From positions 2,181,501 through 2,245,500 of the forward strand of contig NZ_CP150917.1 in the NCBI RefSeq assembly GCF_039908645.1: a stretch of 64,000 bases of DNA, given 5' to 3'. Both the position numbers and the translations under genes were made by a program. This DNA is from Pseudomonas helvetica. GTDB taxonomy: Bacteria > Pseudomonadota > Gammaproteobacteria > Pseudomonadales > Pseudomonadaceae. The notes below the pieces were generated by a model. That model ran no database searches, was not told the origin of the DNA, and saw only the letters and a program-made list of their open reading frames with translations. This document shows positions 7,484 to 17,337 of the stretch, piece by piece (within the stretch, counting starts at the first letter, position 1; each line of letters starts with the position of its first letter).

Positions 7484-9946
7484 TCAAACCGGTAGCGGGC
7501 GGGTGACTGGCGTGGCGCTGGCGCTTGGCTGGCTCGGTATGCGAGTCAGGCGAAGTGCATTGAGTACCACGGTCAGCGAACTGATCGACATGCCGACCGC
7601 GGCCCATACCGGAGTGATCCAGCCGAGGGCGGCGAACGGCAACATGAAGCCATTGTACAGCCCGGCCCACAACAGGTTCTCGATGATTACCCGACGTGTA
7701 CGCCGGGCCAGGCTGAAGGCTTGCACCAAGGCGTCGAGACGATTGGACAGCAGCACCGCGTCGGCGCTGGTTTTCGCCAGGTCGGTGGCCGAGCCCATGG
7801 CCACGCTGATGTCGGCTGCGGCCAGCACCGGCACGTCGTTGACCCCGTCGCCGAGCATCAACACCTTGCGGCCCTGCTGGTGCAACTGCTTGAGCACCTG
7901 CAGCTTGTCATCCGGGCGCAAGCCGCCGCGGAACTCGTCGATACCCAACTCGGCGGCGACACTGGCAACCATCGGCGAGCTGTCGCCGGACAGCAGCAGC
8001 GTACGCCAACCGCGTGCTTTACACGCCGCGAGCAGCGCTGGTGCGTCGTTGCGCAGGCGGTCGTCGAGCACGAACCAGGCCAGCGCGCCATGGCTGTCGC
8101 CAAGCAACAGCCATTGACCGGCTTCATCCGGGATTGCCGGCACAGCGCAGCCGCTGAGTTCGCAGACAAACGCCGGCTGACCGATGCGCAGGCGTTGTTC
8201 ACCAACCAGACCCTCAAGGCCCAGTCCTGGAGTGTTGAGGACTTCTTCGGCGGCCAGCGGCGCTCGGCCAAAGGCGCGGGCAATCGGGTGTTCAGAACGG
8301 TTTTCGAGGGCGGCGGCGAGGCCCAGGCACTGATCGCTGTCGAGCGCGCCCAGCGGTCGAATCGAACGCAAGGCCAGGCGACCTTCGGTGAGTGTGCCGG
8401 TCTTGTCGAAAATCACCGTGTCGATTTGATTCAGGCCTTCCAGCACGTGACCGCGGGTCAGCAGCAGGCCGAGTTTGTGCAAGGTGCCGGTGGCGGCGGT
8501 GAGCGCGGTCGGCGTGGCCAGTGACAAGGCGCAGGGGCAGGTCGCGACCAGCATTGCCAGCACGATCCAGAAGGCGCGGGATGCATCCAGCTCCCACCAG
8601 AGCAAACCGATGGCAGCAGCGGCAATCAGCGACAACAGAAGGAACCACTGCGCAGCCCGGTCGGCAATTTCTGCCAGGCGTGGTTTTTCGGCCTGGGCGC
8701 GATCCAGCAGGCGGACGATGGCGGAGAGGCGAGTGTCCTGACCCAGCGCGAGCACTTCGACGGTCAGTGCGCCCTCGACATTCAGGGTGCCGGCCGTCAC
8801 CGCATCGCCGAGCGTCCGGGGTTGCGGCAGGTACTCACCGGTCAGCAGCGACTCATCGATGCTCGACTGGCCATCGAGGATTTTTCCGTCGGCCGGGAGG
8901 ATGGCGCCGGGGTGCACCAAAACATGGTCACCGAGACGCAACTCGCTGAGCAGGATGCGCTCGCTCTGGCCGTCCGCACTCAGGCGCAGGCACGATGCGG
9001 GCAGCAGGTTCACCAATTGCGCGGTGGCGGCGGCGGTGCGTTCACGGGCGCGGCGCTCCAGATAGCGGCCCGCCAATAGAAACAGCGCAAACATCCCGAC
9101 CGCGTCGAAATACAGCTCGCCGACGCCGGTGATTGAGGTCCAGATCCCGGCGAGGTAGGCGCCGCCGATGGCCAGCGACACGGAAACGTCCATGGTCAGG
9201 TGGCGGCTGCGCAGGTCGCGCATCGCACCTTTGAAAAACGGCGCGCAGCTGTAGAACACAATCGGCGTGGTCAGGAACAGAGCGACCCAGCGCAGGATGG
9301 TGTGCAGCTCGGGGCTGAGGTCGATATTGAATTCCGGCCAGGTGGCCATGGTCGCCATCATTGCCTGGAACCACAGCAAGCCGGCGACGCCCAGTTGGCG
9401 CAGGGCCAGGCGGTTTTCGCTGGCCAGTTGTTCGCTGGCGCGGTCGGCCTGGTAGGGGTGGGCGGCATAACCGATGTGACGCAGTTCGCTAAGCAGCTGG
9501 CTCAACGGCAACTGGCTGTCGGCCCAGCGCACGTGCAGGCGATGGTTGGACAGGTTCAGGCGCGCCTCGGCCACGGCCGGCAGGCTGCGCAGGTGTTTCT
9601 CGATCAGCCAGCCGCAGGCCGCGCAGCTGATACCTTCCATCAGCAAGGTGGTTTCAGCGAGTTCGCCGTCGTGGCGAACAAACGGTTGTTGCACGTCGGC
9701 GCGGTCATACAGCGCCAGTTCGTCCACCAGTTGCACCGGCAAGGCTTCAGGGTTGGCCGAAGCCTCGCTGCGATGGCTGTAATAGTGCTCCAGCCCGCCC
9801 GCGACAATCGCCTCGGCCACGGCCTGGCAACCCGGACAGCAGAGCTCGCGGGTTTCGCCGAGGATGACGGCGGTAAACCGGCTGCCGGAGGGAACGGGCA
9901 GGGCGCAGTGGTAGCAGGGGAGCGGAGTGGTCATGTTTGTTGCCAT
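7484..9946 (-). CDS. ccoI: Copper-transporting P1B-type ATPase CcoI
   Basis: 820 residues. The N-terminus has a Cys-rich motif (C11, C14, C36, C37, C40) and then a heavy-metal-associated domain with GISCAACGW (C108, C111). Membrane helices follow with the ion-path motif CPC near residue 470, the phosphorylation motif DKTGTLTEG near 513 and the hinge GDGVNDVPVLAAADISVAMG. This is the FixI/CcoI group, which moves copper out of the cytoplasm for the CuB centre of cbb3 oxidase. ATG codons at 9946 and 9934 are both possible and neither has a clear ribosome site. A REP pair ends ten bases upstream of 9946. Confidence 0.95.
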   Translation of the reverse strand: MATNMTTPLPCYHCALPVPSGSRFTAVILGETRELCCPGCQAVAEAIVAGGLEHYYSHRSEASANPEALPVQLVDELALYDRADVQQPFVRHDGELAETTLLMEGISCAACGWLIEKHLRSLPAVAEARLNLSNHRLHVRWADSQLPLSQLLSELRHIGYAAHPYQADRASEQLASENRLALRQLGVAGLLWFQAMMATMATWPEFNIDLSPELHTILRWVALFLTTPIVFYSCAPFFKGAMRDLRSRHLTMDVSVSLAIGGAYLAGIWTSITGVGELYFDAVGMFALFLLAGRYLERRARERTAAATAQLVNLLPASCLRLSADGQSERILLSELRLGDHVLVHPGAILPADGKILDGQSSIDESLLTGEYLPQPRTLGDAVTAGTLNVEGALTVEVLALGQDTRLSAIVRLLDRAQAEKPRLAEIADRAAQWFLLLSLIAAAAIGLLWWELDASRAFWIVLAMLVATCPCALSLATPTALTAATGTLHKLGLLLTRGHVLEGLNQIDTVIFDKTGTLTEGRLALRSIRPLGALDSDQCLGLAAALENRSEHPIARAFGRAPLAAEEVLNTPGLGLEGLVGEQRLRIGQPAFVCELSGCAVPAIPDEAGQWLLLGDSHGALAWFVLDDRLRNDAPALLAACKARGWRTLLLSGDSSPMVASVAAELGIDEFRGGLRPDDKLQVLKQLHQQGRKVLMLGDGVNDVPVLAAADISVAMGSATDLAKTSADAVLLSNRLDALVQAFSLARRTRRVIIENLLWAGLYNGFMLPFAALGWITPVWAAVGMSISSLTVVLNALRLTRIPSQPSASATPVTRPLPV

Positions 9947-9956
9947 GAGAACTATT

Positions 9957-10099
9957 GTGGCGAGGGAGCTTGCTCCCGTCGGTCGGTCCGCGTTCGGGCG
10001 AAGCAGTCGTCAAACTGCGCCCGCGATAGGCCTGAACGAACCGGTCTGCAGGGTTCGGGGGCGCTTCGCGCCCCAGCGGGAGCAAGCTCCCTCGCCACA
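9957..10099. repeat. REP pair (family A) inside the cco maturation operon
   Basis: Arms GTGGCGAGGGAGC and its complement enclose a 90-base spacer. It fills nearly all of the ccoH-ccoI gap, stopping 11 bases from the ccoH stop and 10 bases from the ccoI start. Confidence 0.92.
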
Positions 10100-10110
10100 G
10101 AGCGCAGGTG

Positions 10111-10650
10111 TTACTGCTTCAGATCTTCCGCGCCTTGCAGCGGTTCGTCACCGAGCAGCAAATGCTTGTCGTGACCGATCTGTTCTTCTTCGAACATTCG
10201 CCACACATGATCGTCCTGGCTGCCCAGCAACTCGACGAAGCGCCGGCCTTCGATCTTGTCGGTCAGCTGGCCGATATAACGACCTGGTTCGGTCGCGCTG
10301 CGGGTCAGGGTGATCTTGCGGTCTTTATCCGGCTGGGTCGGCGAGATCAGGTTCAGTTCCAGGGTCGCGGGCATGCTGTTGCCGGTCAGGCGCACGTCGA
10401 CTTCGCCGGTCACCTCATCCAGATGCACGTTGGCGCGCAACAGCAGGGTCTGGGCCAGCAGCTCGCGGTCCAGCGAACGGTTGATGCCTTTGCCTGCCTC
10501 GTAGTAATTGTCGTTGACCAGGTTATCCGGGTTTTTCACAGCAATGGTCACCATGGACAGGGTCAGTGTCACCGAACAGGTCAGAATCCCGATGATGATC
10601 CATGGCCAAAGGTGCTTGTACCAAGGGCTGGTGGCAGTTGCTGCGGGCAT
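10111..10650 (-). CDS. ccoH: FixH/CcoH family cbb3 oxidase assembly protein
   Basis: 179 residues: an N-terminal membrane helix (WPWIIIGILTCSVTLTLSMVTIAV), the conserved NPDNLVNDNYYEAGKGIN stretch, then a periplasmic beta domain. CcoH helps stable assembly of the oxidase subunits. The ATG at 10650 is preferred because GAGAGAAG precedes it and leaves an 11-base gap to ccoG. A TTG at 10665 would overlap ccoG and has no better ribosome site. Confidence 0.92.
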   Translation of the reverse strand: MPAATATSPWYKHLWPWIIIGILTCSVTLTLSMVTIAVKNPDNLVNDNYYEAGKGINRSLDRELLAQTLLLRANVHLDEVTGEVDVRLTGNSMPATLELNLISPTQPDKDRKITLTRSATEPGRYIGQLTDKIEGRRFVELLGSQDDHVWRMFEEEQIGHDKHLLLGDEPLQGAEDLKQ

Positions 10651-10661
10651 GATGACTTCTC

Positions 10662-12080
10662 TCAACGGGTTTGTGGGCCGATGAATCGGCTCTTGGCTTC
10701 AACGTGGACGCTGTTGTCGTCGGCATCCTTGAGGGTGAATTTCACCTCGTTGGTGCTCGACGGCAGTTGTTCCGGTGCACTCGACAGCTCGACCGGCATG
10801 CTGAAGATTTCGCCAGCAGCCACCTTGATCTCGCGCTTGCCTTGCAACTTGAGATCCGGCAGCCCGGAGGCTTCCAGCACGTAGGTGTGGTCGCGCTGAT
10901 CCTTGTTCATGACTTTGAGGCTATAGACGTTCTCGATCCGGCCTTCGGCGTTCTCGCGGTACAGCACACGGTCCTTGCTGACATCGAAGCCGACCAGCGA
11001 GCGCATGAAGAACGCGGTGATCAGCAAGCTGATCATGGCCAGCAACACCAGCGCGTAACCGATCAGGCGCGGACGCAGTTTATGGGTTTTTTGCCCGGAC
11101 AGGTTGTGCTCGGTGGTGTAGCTGATCAGGCCGCGCGGGTAGTCCATTTTGTCCATGATGCTGTCGCAGGCATCGATGCAGGCGGCACAGCCAATGCATT
11201 CGATCTGCAAGCCGTCACGGATGTCGATGCCGGTCGGGCACACCTGAACGCACATGGTGCAGTCAATGCAGTCGCCCAGGCCCTGAGCCTTGTAGTCGAT
11301 GCCTTTTTTGCGCGGACCACGGGCTTCGCCGCGGCGCGGGTCGTAGGAGACGATCAGCGTGTCCTTGTCGAACATCACGCTCTGGAAGCGCGCGTAAGGG
11401 CACATGTAGATACACACCTGTTCGCGCAACCAGCCGGCGTTGCCGTAAGTGGCGAGGGTGAAGAAGCCGACCCAGAAATACGACCAGCCATCAGCCTGGC
11501 CGGTGAAGAAGTCGATCGTCAGTTCACGAATCGGTGAGAAGTAGCCGACAAAGGTCATGCCGGTGACGAAACCGATCAACAACCACATCGTGTGTTTGCT
11601 GAGTTTGCGCAAGAACTTGTTGGCGCTCATTGGCGCCTTGTCGAGCTTGATGCGCTGGTTGCGGTCGCCTTCGGTGACCTTCTCGCACCACATGAAAATC
11701 CAGGTCCAGACACTTTGCGGGCAGGTATAGCCGCACCAGATGCGTCCGGCATACACGGTAATGAAGAACAGGCCGAAGGCGCTGATGATCAACAGGCCGG
11801 ACAGCAGGATGAAATCCTGCGGCCAGAAGGTCGCACCGAAGATGAAGAATTTGCGCTCCGGCAAGTTCCACCAGACCGCCTGGTGACCGCCCCAATTGAG
11901 CCAGACCGTGCCGAAATACAGCAGGAACAACGCGGCGCCGCCCGCCATCCGCAAATTGCGGAACAGGCCGGTGAAGGCGCGGGTGTAGATTTTTTCCCGA
12001 GAGGCGTAGAGATCGACGCTGTTATTTGCGTTCTTGGCAGGCGGGGTGACGTCGTGTACCGGAATCTGGTTGCTCATCAT
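10662..12080 (-). CDS. ccoG: Cbb3 oxidase accessory ferredoxin-like protein CcoG
   Basis: 472 residues. Several membrane helices surround WCGYTCPQSVW, and two [4Fe-4S] ferredoxin motifs follow: CIDCTMCVQVCP and CIGCAACIDACD. A periplasmic domain forms the C-terminus. CcoG (also RdxA/FixG) is linked to copper reduction during cbb3 assembly. It is the first gene of the ccoG-ccoH-ccoI-ccoS unit. Confidence 0.96.
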   Translation of the reverse strand: MMSNQIPVHDVTPPAKNANNSVDLYASREKIYTRAFTGLFRNLRMAGGAALFLLYFGTVWLNWGGHQAVWWNLPERKFFIFGATFWPQDFILLSGLLIISAFGLFFITVYAGRIWCGYTCPQSVWTWIFMWCEKVTEGDRNQRIKLDKAPMSANKFLRKLSKHTMWLLIGFVTGMTFVGYFSPIRELTIDFFTGQADGWSYFWVGFFTLATYGNAGWLREQVCIYMCPYARFQSVMFDKDTLIVSYDPRRGEARGPRKKGIDYKAQGLGDCIDCTMCVQVCPTGIDIRDGLQIECIGCAACIDACDSIMDKMDYPRGLISYTTEHNLSGQKTHKLRPRLIGYALVLLAMISLLITAFFMRSLVGFDVSKDRVLYRENAEGRIENVYSLKVMNKDQRDHTYVLEASGLPDLKLQGKREIKVAAGEIFSMPVELSSAPEQLPSSTNEVKFTLKDADDNSVHVEAKSRFIGPQTR

Positions 12081-12549
12081 TGCATCCCACGGCAGTGGAA
12101 AAATGCCTCGGTCAGTACGTGCCGACCGCGGTCAAAAAGGGTGTTGCAGTGGCGTAATGATACGCCTGTCGCTCTAGCTCAAGGGTGCGACCTTTGGTCG
12201 CGTTGGTGGAAATTCGTAGATGGTGTAGCAAATGTAACAAATCGTGATGCAGATCAATTGACTTGTTGAGTATAGCTATCCGTCCGCCCAGGGTTACTAC
12301 CGCGCGCCTGCAAGGGGCGTACCGAGTCCGATTCCCTCATCCACCTCCTTCCACTGTCTGACATTCATTTGCGCTGGACTATATAGAACATTTTTTAGTG
12401 AGTGTTTTGAAGTGTGCGAGTGTCTGTGGATGTTGGAAATATCTGCTGTTGATCTGCAGAGGTCGGTAGTTTGTTAATTATCAAGGGGCGATATATTTTG
12501 CAGTTGCCGCTATGGAGTGGCTGTTAACTATTGATGGAAATGGACTTCT
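12081..12549. other. Divergent intergenic region between ccoG and the metallophosphoesterase gene
   Basis: This 469-base stretch becomes AT-richer towards the phosphoesterase gene. It contains a short hairpin GCGACC-TTT-GGTCGC at 12187-12201 in the ccoG leader and the Anr-like box at 12244-12257. I see no supported coding frame and no insertion-element ends. Confidence 0.6.
12244..12257 (-). promoter_or_regulatory. Candidate Anr box upstream of ccoG
   Basis: The minus strand reads TTGATCTGCATCAC, one mismatch from TTGAT-N4-ATCAA. It is about 170 bases before the ccoG start. No convincing -10 is found at the expected 22-base spacing, so function is less certain than at hemN. Confidence 0.5.
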
Positions 12550-13560
12550 ATGACTTTATATAAAGAGCGTGTGTGGCTGGTGTGCCTTGCACTGGCGTTG
12601 GTTATCCCTGTGGTCTATGGCGCCTCGGCGGCAGAGACGCCGCGCCATATGGTGTTTGTATCGGATTCGCAATACCCCTGGACTGATCTCACGGATGATA
12701 ATCTTCCGGATCCCAACAAGGAGGCGCGCTCAAAAGAGCTGATAGAGTTGCAGTACTCCGATATTTCAAGTTTCAGGAAGTTGAATGGCGGCGCATCCCG
12801 CATACCGGTGATGATTAACGGTGATATCACAGCCTTTGGTCATGGTGGCGAACGTTCATACATGAAGTCGGTTTTCGAGAATAAACTGGAGGGGCTATAT
12901 GATTTCGGGCTGGGTAATCATGACTATGCCAATAACGTGGACGACTGTTTCCTGAATAGCTGTGCGGCTGGTAGTGTCAACGACCTCAAGGATCGCTACT
13001 GGGGAAAAGTCGAATCCATGGATCTGGCGGCAAGAAGCTCGGGCGTGGGGACGATCTTTTATGGCAGCCTCGCTTACTCGAAAAATATCGGTGATGTGCA
13101 CATGGTTCAATTGAATAATGAACCGACCTATACCGTCAGTTTTACCTCCGGCAATCCACTTGCTCCGACAACGTTTGAAATTACCCCTGCGCTTGACTGG
13201 CTGGAGCGGGATTTAAAGAGGGCGAGAGAGGAGGGCAAAATCATTATTCTGAATATGCACAAGGTTTATCAGTGGGACGGCAACGACGAGCAGATTTCGA
13301 GATTCAAACAGATCGTCGAGAAATACAAGGTAACGGCGGTCTTTGGTGGGCATGATCACTGGGGTGCGGGGACTTACTTTGATTGGGGCAAGTCACAGTA
13401 CTTTGGTGATGTACCGGTCTTTCTAAGTGGCTCTGCCTCCCAACAAACTTATCTGATTGCCAGTTTTACCGCTGATCGGCAGTCGCTGGCGGTCAGCGTT
13501 GTTCGCAACAGTAACTGGCCAAGCCGAAAGCTCGATCAGGTCATCCCGGTCTTGAAGTAG
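12550..13560 (+). CDS. Secreted calcineurin-like metallophosphoesterase
   Basis: 336 residues with an N-terminal signal sequence (LVCLALALVIPVVYGASAAE). Metal-binding motifs of the calcineurin fold appear in order: VSDSQ (D39, with Gln41 in place of the usual His), NGD (D92), GNHD (N123, H124), then NMHK and GGHDHW. The substrate is unknown; the fold covers phosphomono- and diesterases. It is the only plus-strand gene within the cco block, and its codons are visibly richer in A/T than its neighbours. I infer that it was inserted between ccoG and ccoP1. It ends at a terminator shared with ccoP1. Confidence 0.82.
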   Translation: MTLYKERVWLVCLALALVIPVVYGASAAETPRHMVFVSDSQYPWTDLTDDNLPDPNKEARSKELIELQYSDISSFRKLNGGASRIPVMINGDITAFGHGGERSYMKSVFENKLEGLYDFGLGNHDYANNVDDCFLNSCAAGSVNDLKDRYWGKVESMDLAARSSGVGTIFYGSLAYSKNIGDVHMVQLNNEPTYTVSFTSGNPLAPTTFEITPALDWLERDLKRAREEGKIIILNMHKVYQWDGNDEQISRFKQIVEKYKVTAVFGGHDHWGAGTYFDWGKSQYFGDVPVFLSGSASQQTYLIASFTADRQSLAVSVVRNSNWPSRKLDQVIPVLK

Positions 13561-13580
13561 GCAAATGAATGACGGAAATG

Positions 13581-13618
13581 AAAACGGCCCCGCCAGATCA
13601 CTGGCGGGGCCGTTTTTT
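13581..13618. terminator. Bidirectional terminator between the phosphoesterase and ccoP1
   Basis: Perfect 13-bp stem ACGGCCCCGCCAG/CTGGCGGGGCCGT with a four-base loop, A run on one side and T run on the other. It can stop both the plus-strand phosphoesterase and the minus-strand cco1 transcript. Confidence 0.95.
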
Positions 13619-13638
13619 AGTGCGATCACGCGTTTGCC

Positions 13639-14616
13639 TTACTCGGCGTCAGCAGCTTTCTCACCGTGAGACAGGCTGTAGACGTAAGCGGCCAGCAGGT
13701 GAACCTTATCGTTGCCTTGCAGCTGTTCTTGCGCAGGCATCTGGCCCTGACGGCCGTAACGGATGGTCTGCTGCAGTTGAGCAAAGCTCGAACCGTAGAT
13801 GAACGCGGCCGGGTGGGTCAGGTTAGGTGCACCCATGGCTGGGGTGCCTTTACCTTCCGGACCGTGGCAAGCCACGCAGTTGGCAGCGAAAATCTTCTGG
13901 CCGGCAACCGGATCGGCCTTGGCGCCTTCCGGCAGCTTGCGGCCATCGAGGTTGGTCAGCACGAACGCGGCAACGTCGCTGACGCCTTGCTCGCCGATCA
14001 CTTCACCCCAAGCCGGCATCATCGCGTGACGGCCGCCCATGATGGTGGTCTTGATGGTTTGTGGCTCGCCGCCCCAACGCCAGTCTTCGTCGGTCAGGTT
14101 AGGAAAGCCGTAAGCGCCTTTGGCGTCGGAGCCGTGGCAAACCGAGCAGTTGGAGGCGAACAGGCGGCCACCCATCTTCAGGGCTTGTGGGTCCTTGGCA
14201 ACTTCTTCAATTGGCATGGCTGCGAATTTGGCGAAGATCGGACCGAACTTGGCATCCGACTTGGCCATTTCCTTTTCCCACTCGTGAACGCCGGTCCAGC
14301 CGGACTGGCCGTTGGCGAACGCGGTCTGCTTCTCGTTGTCGAGGTAGCCGTAACCCGGCAGCAGGCCTTTCCAGTTGCCCAGGCCCGGGTACAGCACCAG
14401 GTAGCCGAGGGCGAAGATGATGGTGCCGACAAACAGCATGAACCACCATTTCGGCAGCGGGTTGTCGTACTCCTCGATCCCGTCGAAGGCGTGGCCAACC
14501 GTCTCATCCGTCTGCTCGGCGCGCTGGCCCTTGCGGGTCGACAGCAGCAGCCAGGTCAGGGCGAAAATGGTACCCAGACTGAGGACTGTGACGTACAGAC
14601 TCCAGAACGTAGTCAT
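13639..14616 (-). CDS. ccoP1: Cbb3 cytochrome c oxidase subunit III (di-haem), copy 1
   Basis: 325 residues. Two membrane helices at the N-terminus (about 10-27 and 57-78) precede two haem c motifs, CSVCH (157-161) and CVACH (247-251). CcoP passes electrons from soluble cytochrome c to CcoO and CcoN. The gene overlaps ccoQ1 by four bases. Compared with copy 2 it carries about ten extra residues after GLLPGYG. Confidence 0.97.
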   Translation of the reverse strand: MTTFWSLYVTVLSLGTIFALTWLLLSTRKGQRAEQTDETVGHAFDGIEEYDNPLPKWWFMLFVGTIIFALGYLVLYPGLGNWKGLLPGYGYLDNEKQTAFANGQSGWTGVHEWEKEMAKSDAKFGPIFAKFAAMPIEEVAKDPQALKMGGRLFASNCSVCHGSDAKGAYGFPNLTDEDWRWGGEPQTIKTTIMGGRHAMMPAWGEVIGEQGVSDVAAFVLTNLDGRKLPEGAKADPVAGQKIFAANCVACHGPEGKGTPAMGAPNLTHPAAFIYGSSFAQLQQTIRYGRQGQMPAQEQLQGNDKVHLLAAYVYSLSHGEKAADAE

Positions 14617-14798
14617 TCTTTGTTACTCCTAGAAGCTTGCTCGACGTGCTTGATGGCTTCGGGATCATCCGCGAAAGGCAGCAAGGTCGCGTCTTCAAAC
14701 TCCGATTTGCGCTTGGGGCTGAACACCCACAGCGCCAGACCGATAAAGGCAACCATCACGACAACGGTGCCCAGGCCACGAATCATCCCGATATCCAT
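14613..14798 (-). CDS. ccoQ1: Cbb3 oxidase subunit CcoQ, copy 1
   Basis: 61 residues with one membrane helix ([19 protein letters not shown]) and a charged tail ([20 protein letters not shown]) typical of CcoQ. It helps stabilise the oxidase. It is flanked at close spacing by ccoO1 (five bases) and ccoP1 (overlap). Confidence 0.95.
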   Translation of the reverse strand: MDIGMIRGLGTVVVMVAFIGLALWVFSPKRKSEFEDATLLPFADDPEAIKHVEQASRSNKE

Positions 14799-14803
14799 CT
14801 AAA

Positions 14804-15412
14804 TCACCGTTTGCTTTTGATGATGGTGCCCAGGCCTTGCAGATAGGCCACCAGCGCGTCCATTTCGGTTTTGCCCTTCACGGCATCTTTTGCACCGGCG
14901 ATGTCTTCGTCGGTGTAAGGAACGCCGAGGGTGCGCAAGACTTCCATTTTCTTCGCGGTGTCCTTGCCGTCGAGCTTGTTTTCCACGAGGAACGGGTAAG
15001 CCGGCATTTTCGACTCTGGCACCACGTTGCGCGGGTTGTACAAGTGCGCACGCTGCCAGTCATCGGAGTAACGACCGCCAACGCGGGCCAGGTCCGGACC
15101 GGTACGCTTGGAGCCCCACAGGAACGGGTGGTCCCAGACGCTTTCACCGGCTACCGAGTAGTGGCCATAACGTTCGGTTTCAGCACGGAACGGACGGATC
15201 ATCTGCGAGTGGCAGCCGACACAACCGTTGGCGATGAAAATGTCACGGCCTTCAAGTTCCAGTGCCGGGCGTGGCTTCATGCCTTCAACCGGCTTGTTGG
15301 TCACGTCCTGAAAAAACAACGGGACGATCTGGGTCAGGCCGCCGATGCTGACGGCGATGACCATGAAGAAGGCCAGCAGGCCAATATTCTTCTCGACTGC
15401 TTCATGCTTCAT
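14804..15412 (-). CDS. ccoO1: Cbb3 cytochrome c oxidase subunit II (mono-haem), copy 1
   Basis: 202 residues: one N-terminal anchor helix, then the haem c motif CVGCHSQM and the conserved [30 protein letters not shown] region. It links the CcoP haems to the CcoN catalytic subunit. The start codon overlaps the ccoN1 stop. Confidence 0.97.
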   Translation of the reverse strand: MKHEAVEKNIGLLAFFMVIAVSIGGLTQIVPLFFQDVTNKPVEGMKPRPALELEGRDIFIANGCVGCHSQMIRPFRAETERYGHYSVAGESVWDHPFLWGSKRTGPDLARVGGRYSDDWQRAHLYNPRNVVPESKMPAYPFLVENKLDGKDTAKKMEVLRTLGVPYTDEDIAGAKDAVKGKTEMDALVAYLQGLGTIIKSKR

Positions 15413-16854
15413 CAGTGAGCTCCAACGACAGCGATCTGAGCGGCGGCTTCAGCATCTTCCGGATTCGAGGCGCGTACGGTGCGGAACACGTTGTACGCCA
15501 TGAACAGCATGCCGCTGGCAAAGAACGCACCGCCAAGGGCGCGAACGATGAAACCAGGGTGGCTGGCTTGCAGGGCTTCAACGAAGGAGTAGGTGAGGGT
15601 GCCGTCATCGTTGATTGCACGCCACATCAGGCCCTGGGTGATGCCGTTGACCCACATCGAAGCGATGTAGAGCACGGTGCCGATAGTCGCGAGCCAGAAG
15701 TGCGTGTTGATCAGGCCGATGCTGTGCATCTGCGCACGACCGAAGATTTTCGGGATCATGTGGTACAGCGCACCGATCGAAATCATCGCTACCCAGCCCA
15801 AGGCACCGGCGTGTACGTGGCCGATGGTCCAGTCAGTGTAGTGAGACAGCGAGTTGACAGTCTTGATGGCCATCATCGGGCCTTCGAAGGTCGACATGCC
15901 GTAGAACGCCAGGGACACGACCAAAAAGCGCAGGATCGGGTCGGTGCGCAGCTTATGCCAGGCGCCCGACAGGGTCATCATGCCGTTGATCATCCCGCCC
16001 CAGCTTGGCGCCAGCAGGATGATCGACATCGCCATGCCCAGCGACTGAGCCCAGTCCGGCAGTGCGGTGTAGTGCAGGTGGTGCGGGCCAGCCCAGATGT
16101 ACAGGGTGATCAGTGCCCAGAAGTGCACGATCGACAGGCGATACGAGTAGATCGGACGCTCGGCCTGTTTCGGCACGAAGTAGTACATCATCCCCAGGAA
16201 GCCGGTGGTCAGGAAGAAACCTACCGCGTTGTGGCCGTACCACCACTGGATCATGGCATCAGTCGCACCGGCGTACGCCGAATAGGACTTGAAGAAACTG
16301 ACCGGCAAGGACGCGTGGTTGACGATGTGCAGCATCGCCGTCACGACGATGAAGGCACCGTAGAACCAGTTGCCGACGTAGATGTGCTTGGTTTTGCGCT
16401 TGACGATGGTGCCGAAGAACACCAGGCCGTAGGTGACCCAGACGATAGCCAGCAGGATAGCCAGGGGCCATTCCAGTTCCGCGTATTCCTTGGTGGTGGT
16501 GTAACCCAGCGGCAAGGTAACGATCGCGCCGACGATCACCGCTTGCCAACCCCAGAAGTGGAAGGCGGCGAGGCTGTCGGAAATCAGTCGCGTTTGGCAG
16601 GTTCGCTGCACGACGTAATAGGAAGTGGCAAACAGTGCACAACCACCGAAGGCGAAAATCACCAAGTTGGTGTGCAACGGGCGTAGGCGTCCAAACGTCG
16701 TCCACGGCAGGCCGAAATTCAACTCCGGCCAGACCAGTTGTGAGGCGATGAAGACACCGAGCCCCATGCCAAGGATCCCCCAGACCACCGTCATGATGGC
16801 GAACTGGCGGACTACCTTATAGTTATAAGCAGTCGGACTGATTGCTGTGCTCAT
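15412..16854 (-). CDS. ccoN1: Cbb3 cytochrome c oxidase catalytic subunit I, copy 1
   Basis: 480 residues with about twelve membrane helices and conserved His clusters (for example [39 protein letters not shown]) that ligate low-spin haem b and the haem b3-CuB centre. The start at 16854 gives [19 protein letters not shown], which aligns with copy 2. The frame stays open upstream, but that extension runs into the promoter. This is the copy next to ccoG, corresponding to the constitutive cco1 of P. aeruginosa. Confidence 0.97.
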   Translation of the reverse strand: MSTAISPTAYNYKVVRQFAIMTVVWGILGMGLGVFIASQLVWPELNFGLPWTTFGRLRPLHTNLVIFAFGGCALFATSYYVVQRTCQTRLISDSLAAFHFWGWQAVIVGAIVTLPLGYTTTKEYAELEWPLAILLAIVWVTYGLVFFGTIVKRKTKHIYVGNWFYGAFIVVTAMLHIVNHASLPVSFFKSYSAYAGATDAMIQWWYGHNAVGFFLTTGFLGMMYYFVPKQAERPIYSYRLSIVHFWALITLYIWAGPHHLHYTALPDWAQSLGMAMSIILLAPSWGGMINGMMTLSGAWHKLRTDPILRFLVVSLAFYGMSTFEGPMMAIKTVNSLSHYTDWTIGHVHAGALGWVAMISIGALYHMIPKIFGRAQMHSIGLINTHFWLATIGTVLYIASMWVNGITQGLMWRAINDDGTLTYSFVEALQASHPGFIVRALGGAFFASGMLFMAYNVFRTVRASNPEDAEAAAQIAVVGAH

Positions 16855-17337
16855 TCTAAGGTTCCACGGTTTAGGTGTTTTATTAGGGATAAAAATCGGT
16901 CGCAAGTATGGAGAAAGCGGGGGGTCATTGCAACGCGCCATGACCTGCGTCAATGCTTTCAAAAGCTGATTCTGCGGCCTTTCCATGCTCCGCGTAGGGA
17001 CAAAATTGCCCATGGACAAAATGTCTCGGCGGACCAAAAAGGCGAGGGGGTCGGGTCAGGTGTAACTGGGTGTGTTCAAACGAGGCGGGCAGGTGACAGA
17101 CGGCAATTTGCGCGACAGCCGGTATCTACCAGCCTTTGCGGCCTGTCATCGAACAGATTCGTCGAACGCACCGTGTACGGTTGACCTTTGACCGGCTGTT
17201 GCCAGTCCGCTTCGAAGCAAGCGTAGACGCGAATCCACCGAACCGAAAGGCAGACCCATTGAGGGGTGCGACAATGCGTCGCAAAGGAGCAGGGAACTGC
17301 CGCATTCGGGTGAATGCAGCAGTTGGGCAGTGAAGAT
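16855..17337. other. Intergenic region between ccoP2 and ccoN1
   Basis: This 483-base stretch has no supported gene. It holds the cco1 promoter near ccoN1 and, next to the ccoP2 stop, an imperfect hairpin at about 17296-17323 (ACTGCCGCATTC against GAATGCAGCAGT) without a T run. The hairpin could be a weak terminator or a stabilising end for the cco2 message. Confidence 0.55.
16905..16933 (-). promoter_or_regulatory. Sigma-70-like promoter of the first cbb3 operon
   Basis: On the minus strand TTGCAA (16933 to 16928), a 17-base spacer and CATACT (16910 to 16905). Just upstream, TTGACGCAGGTCAT (16953 to 16940) resembles an Anr box but has three mismatches and does not reach a -10 at 22 bases. 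This fits an operon expressed without strict need of Anr. Confidence 0.6.

Noticed and set aside
12550..13560. Metallophosphoesterase region considered as part of a mobile element
   Set aside because: No transposase, terminal inverted repeats or target-site duplication could be found on either side.
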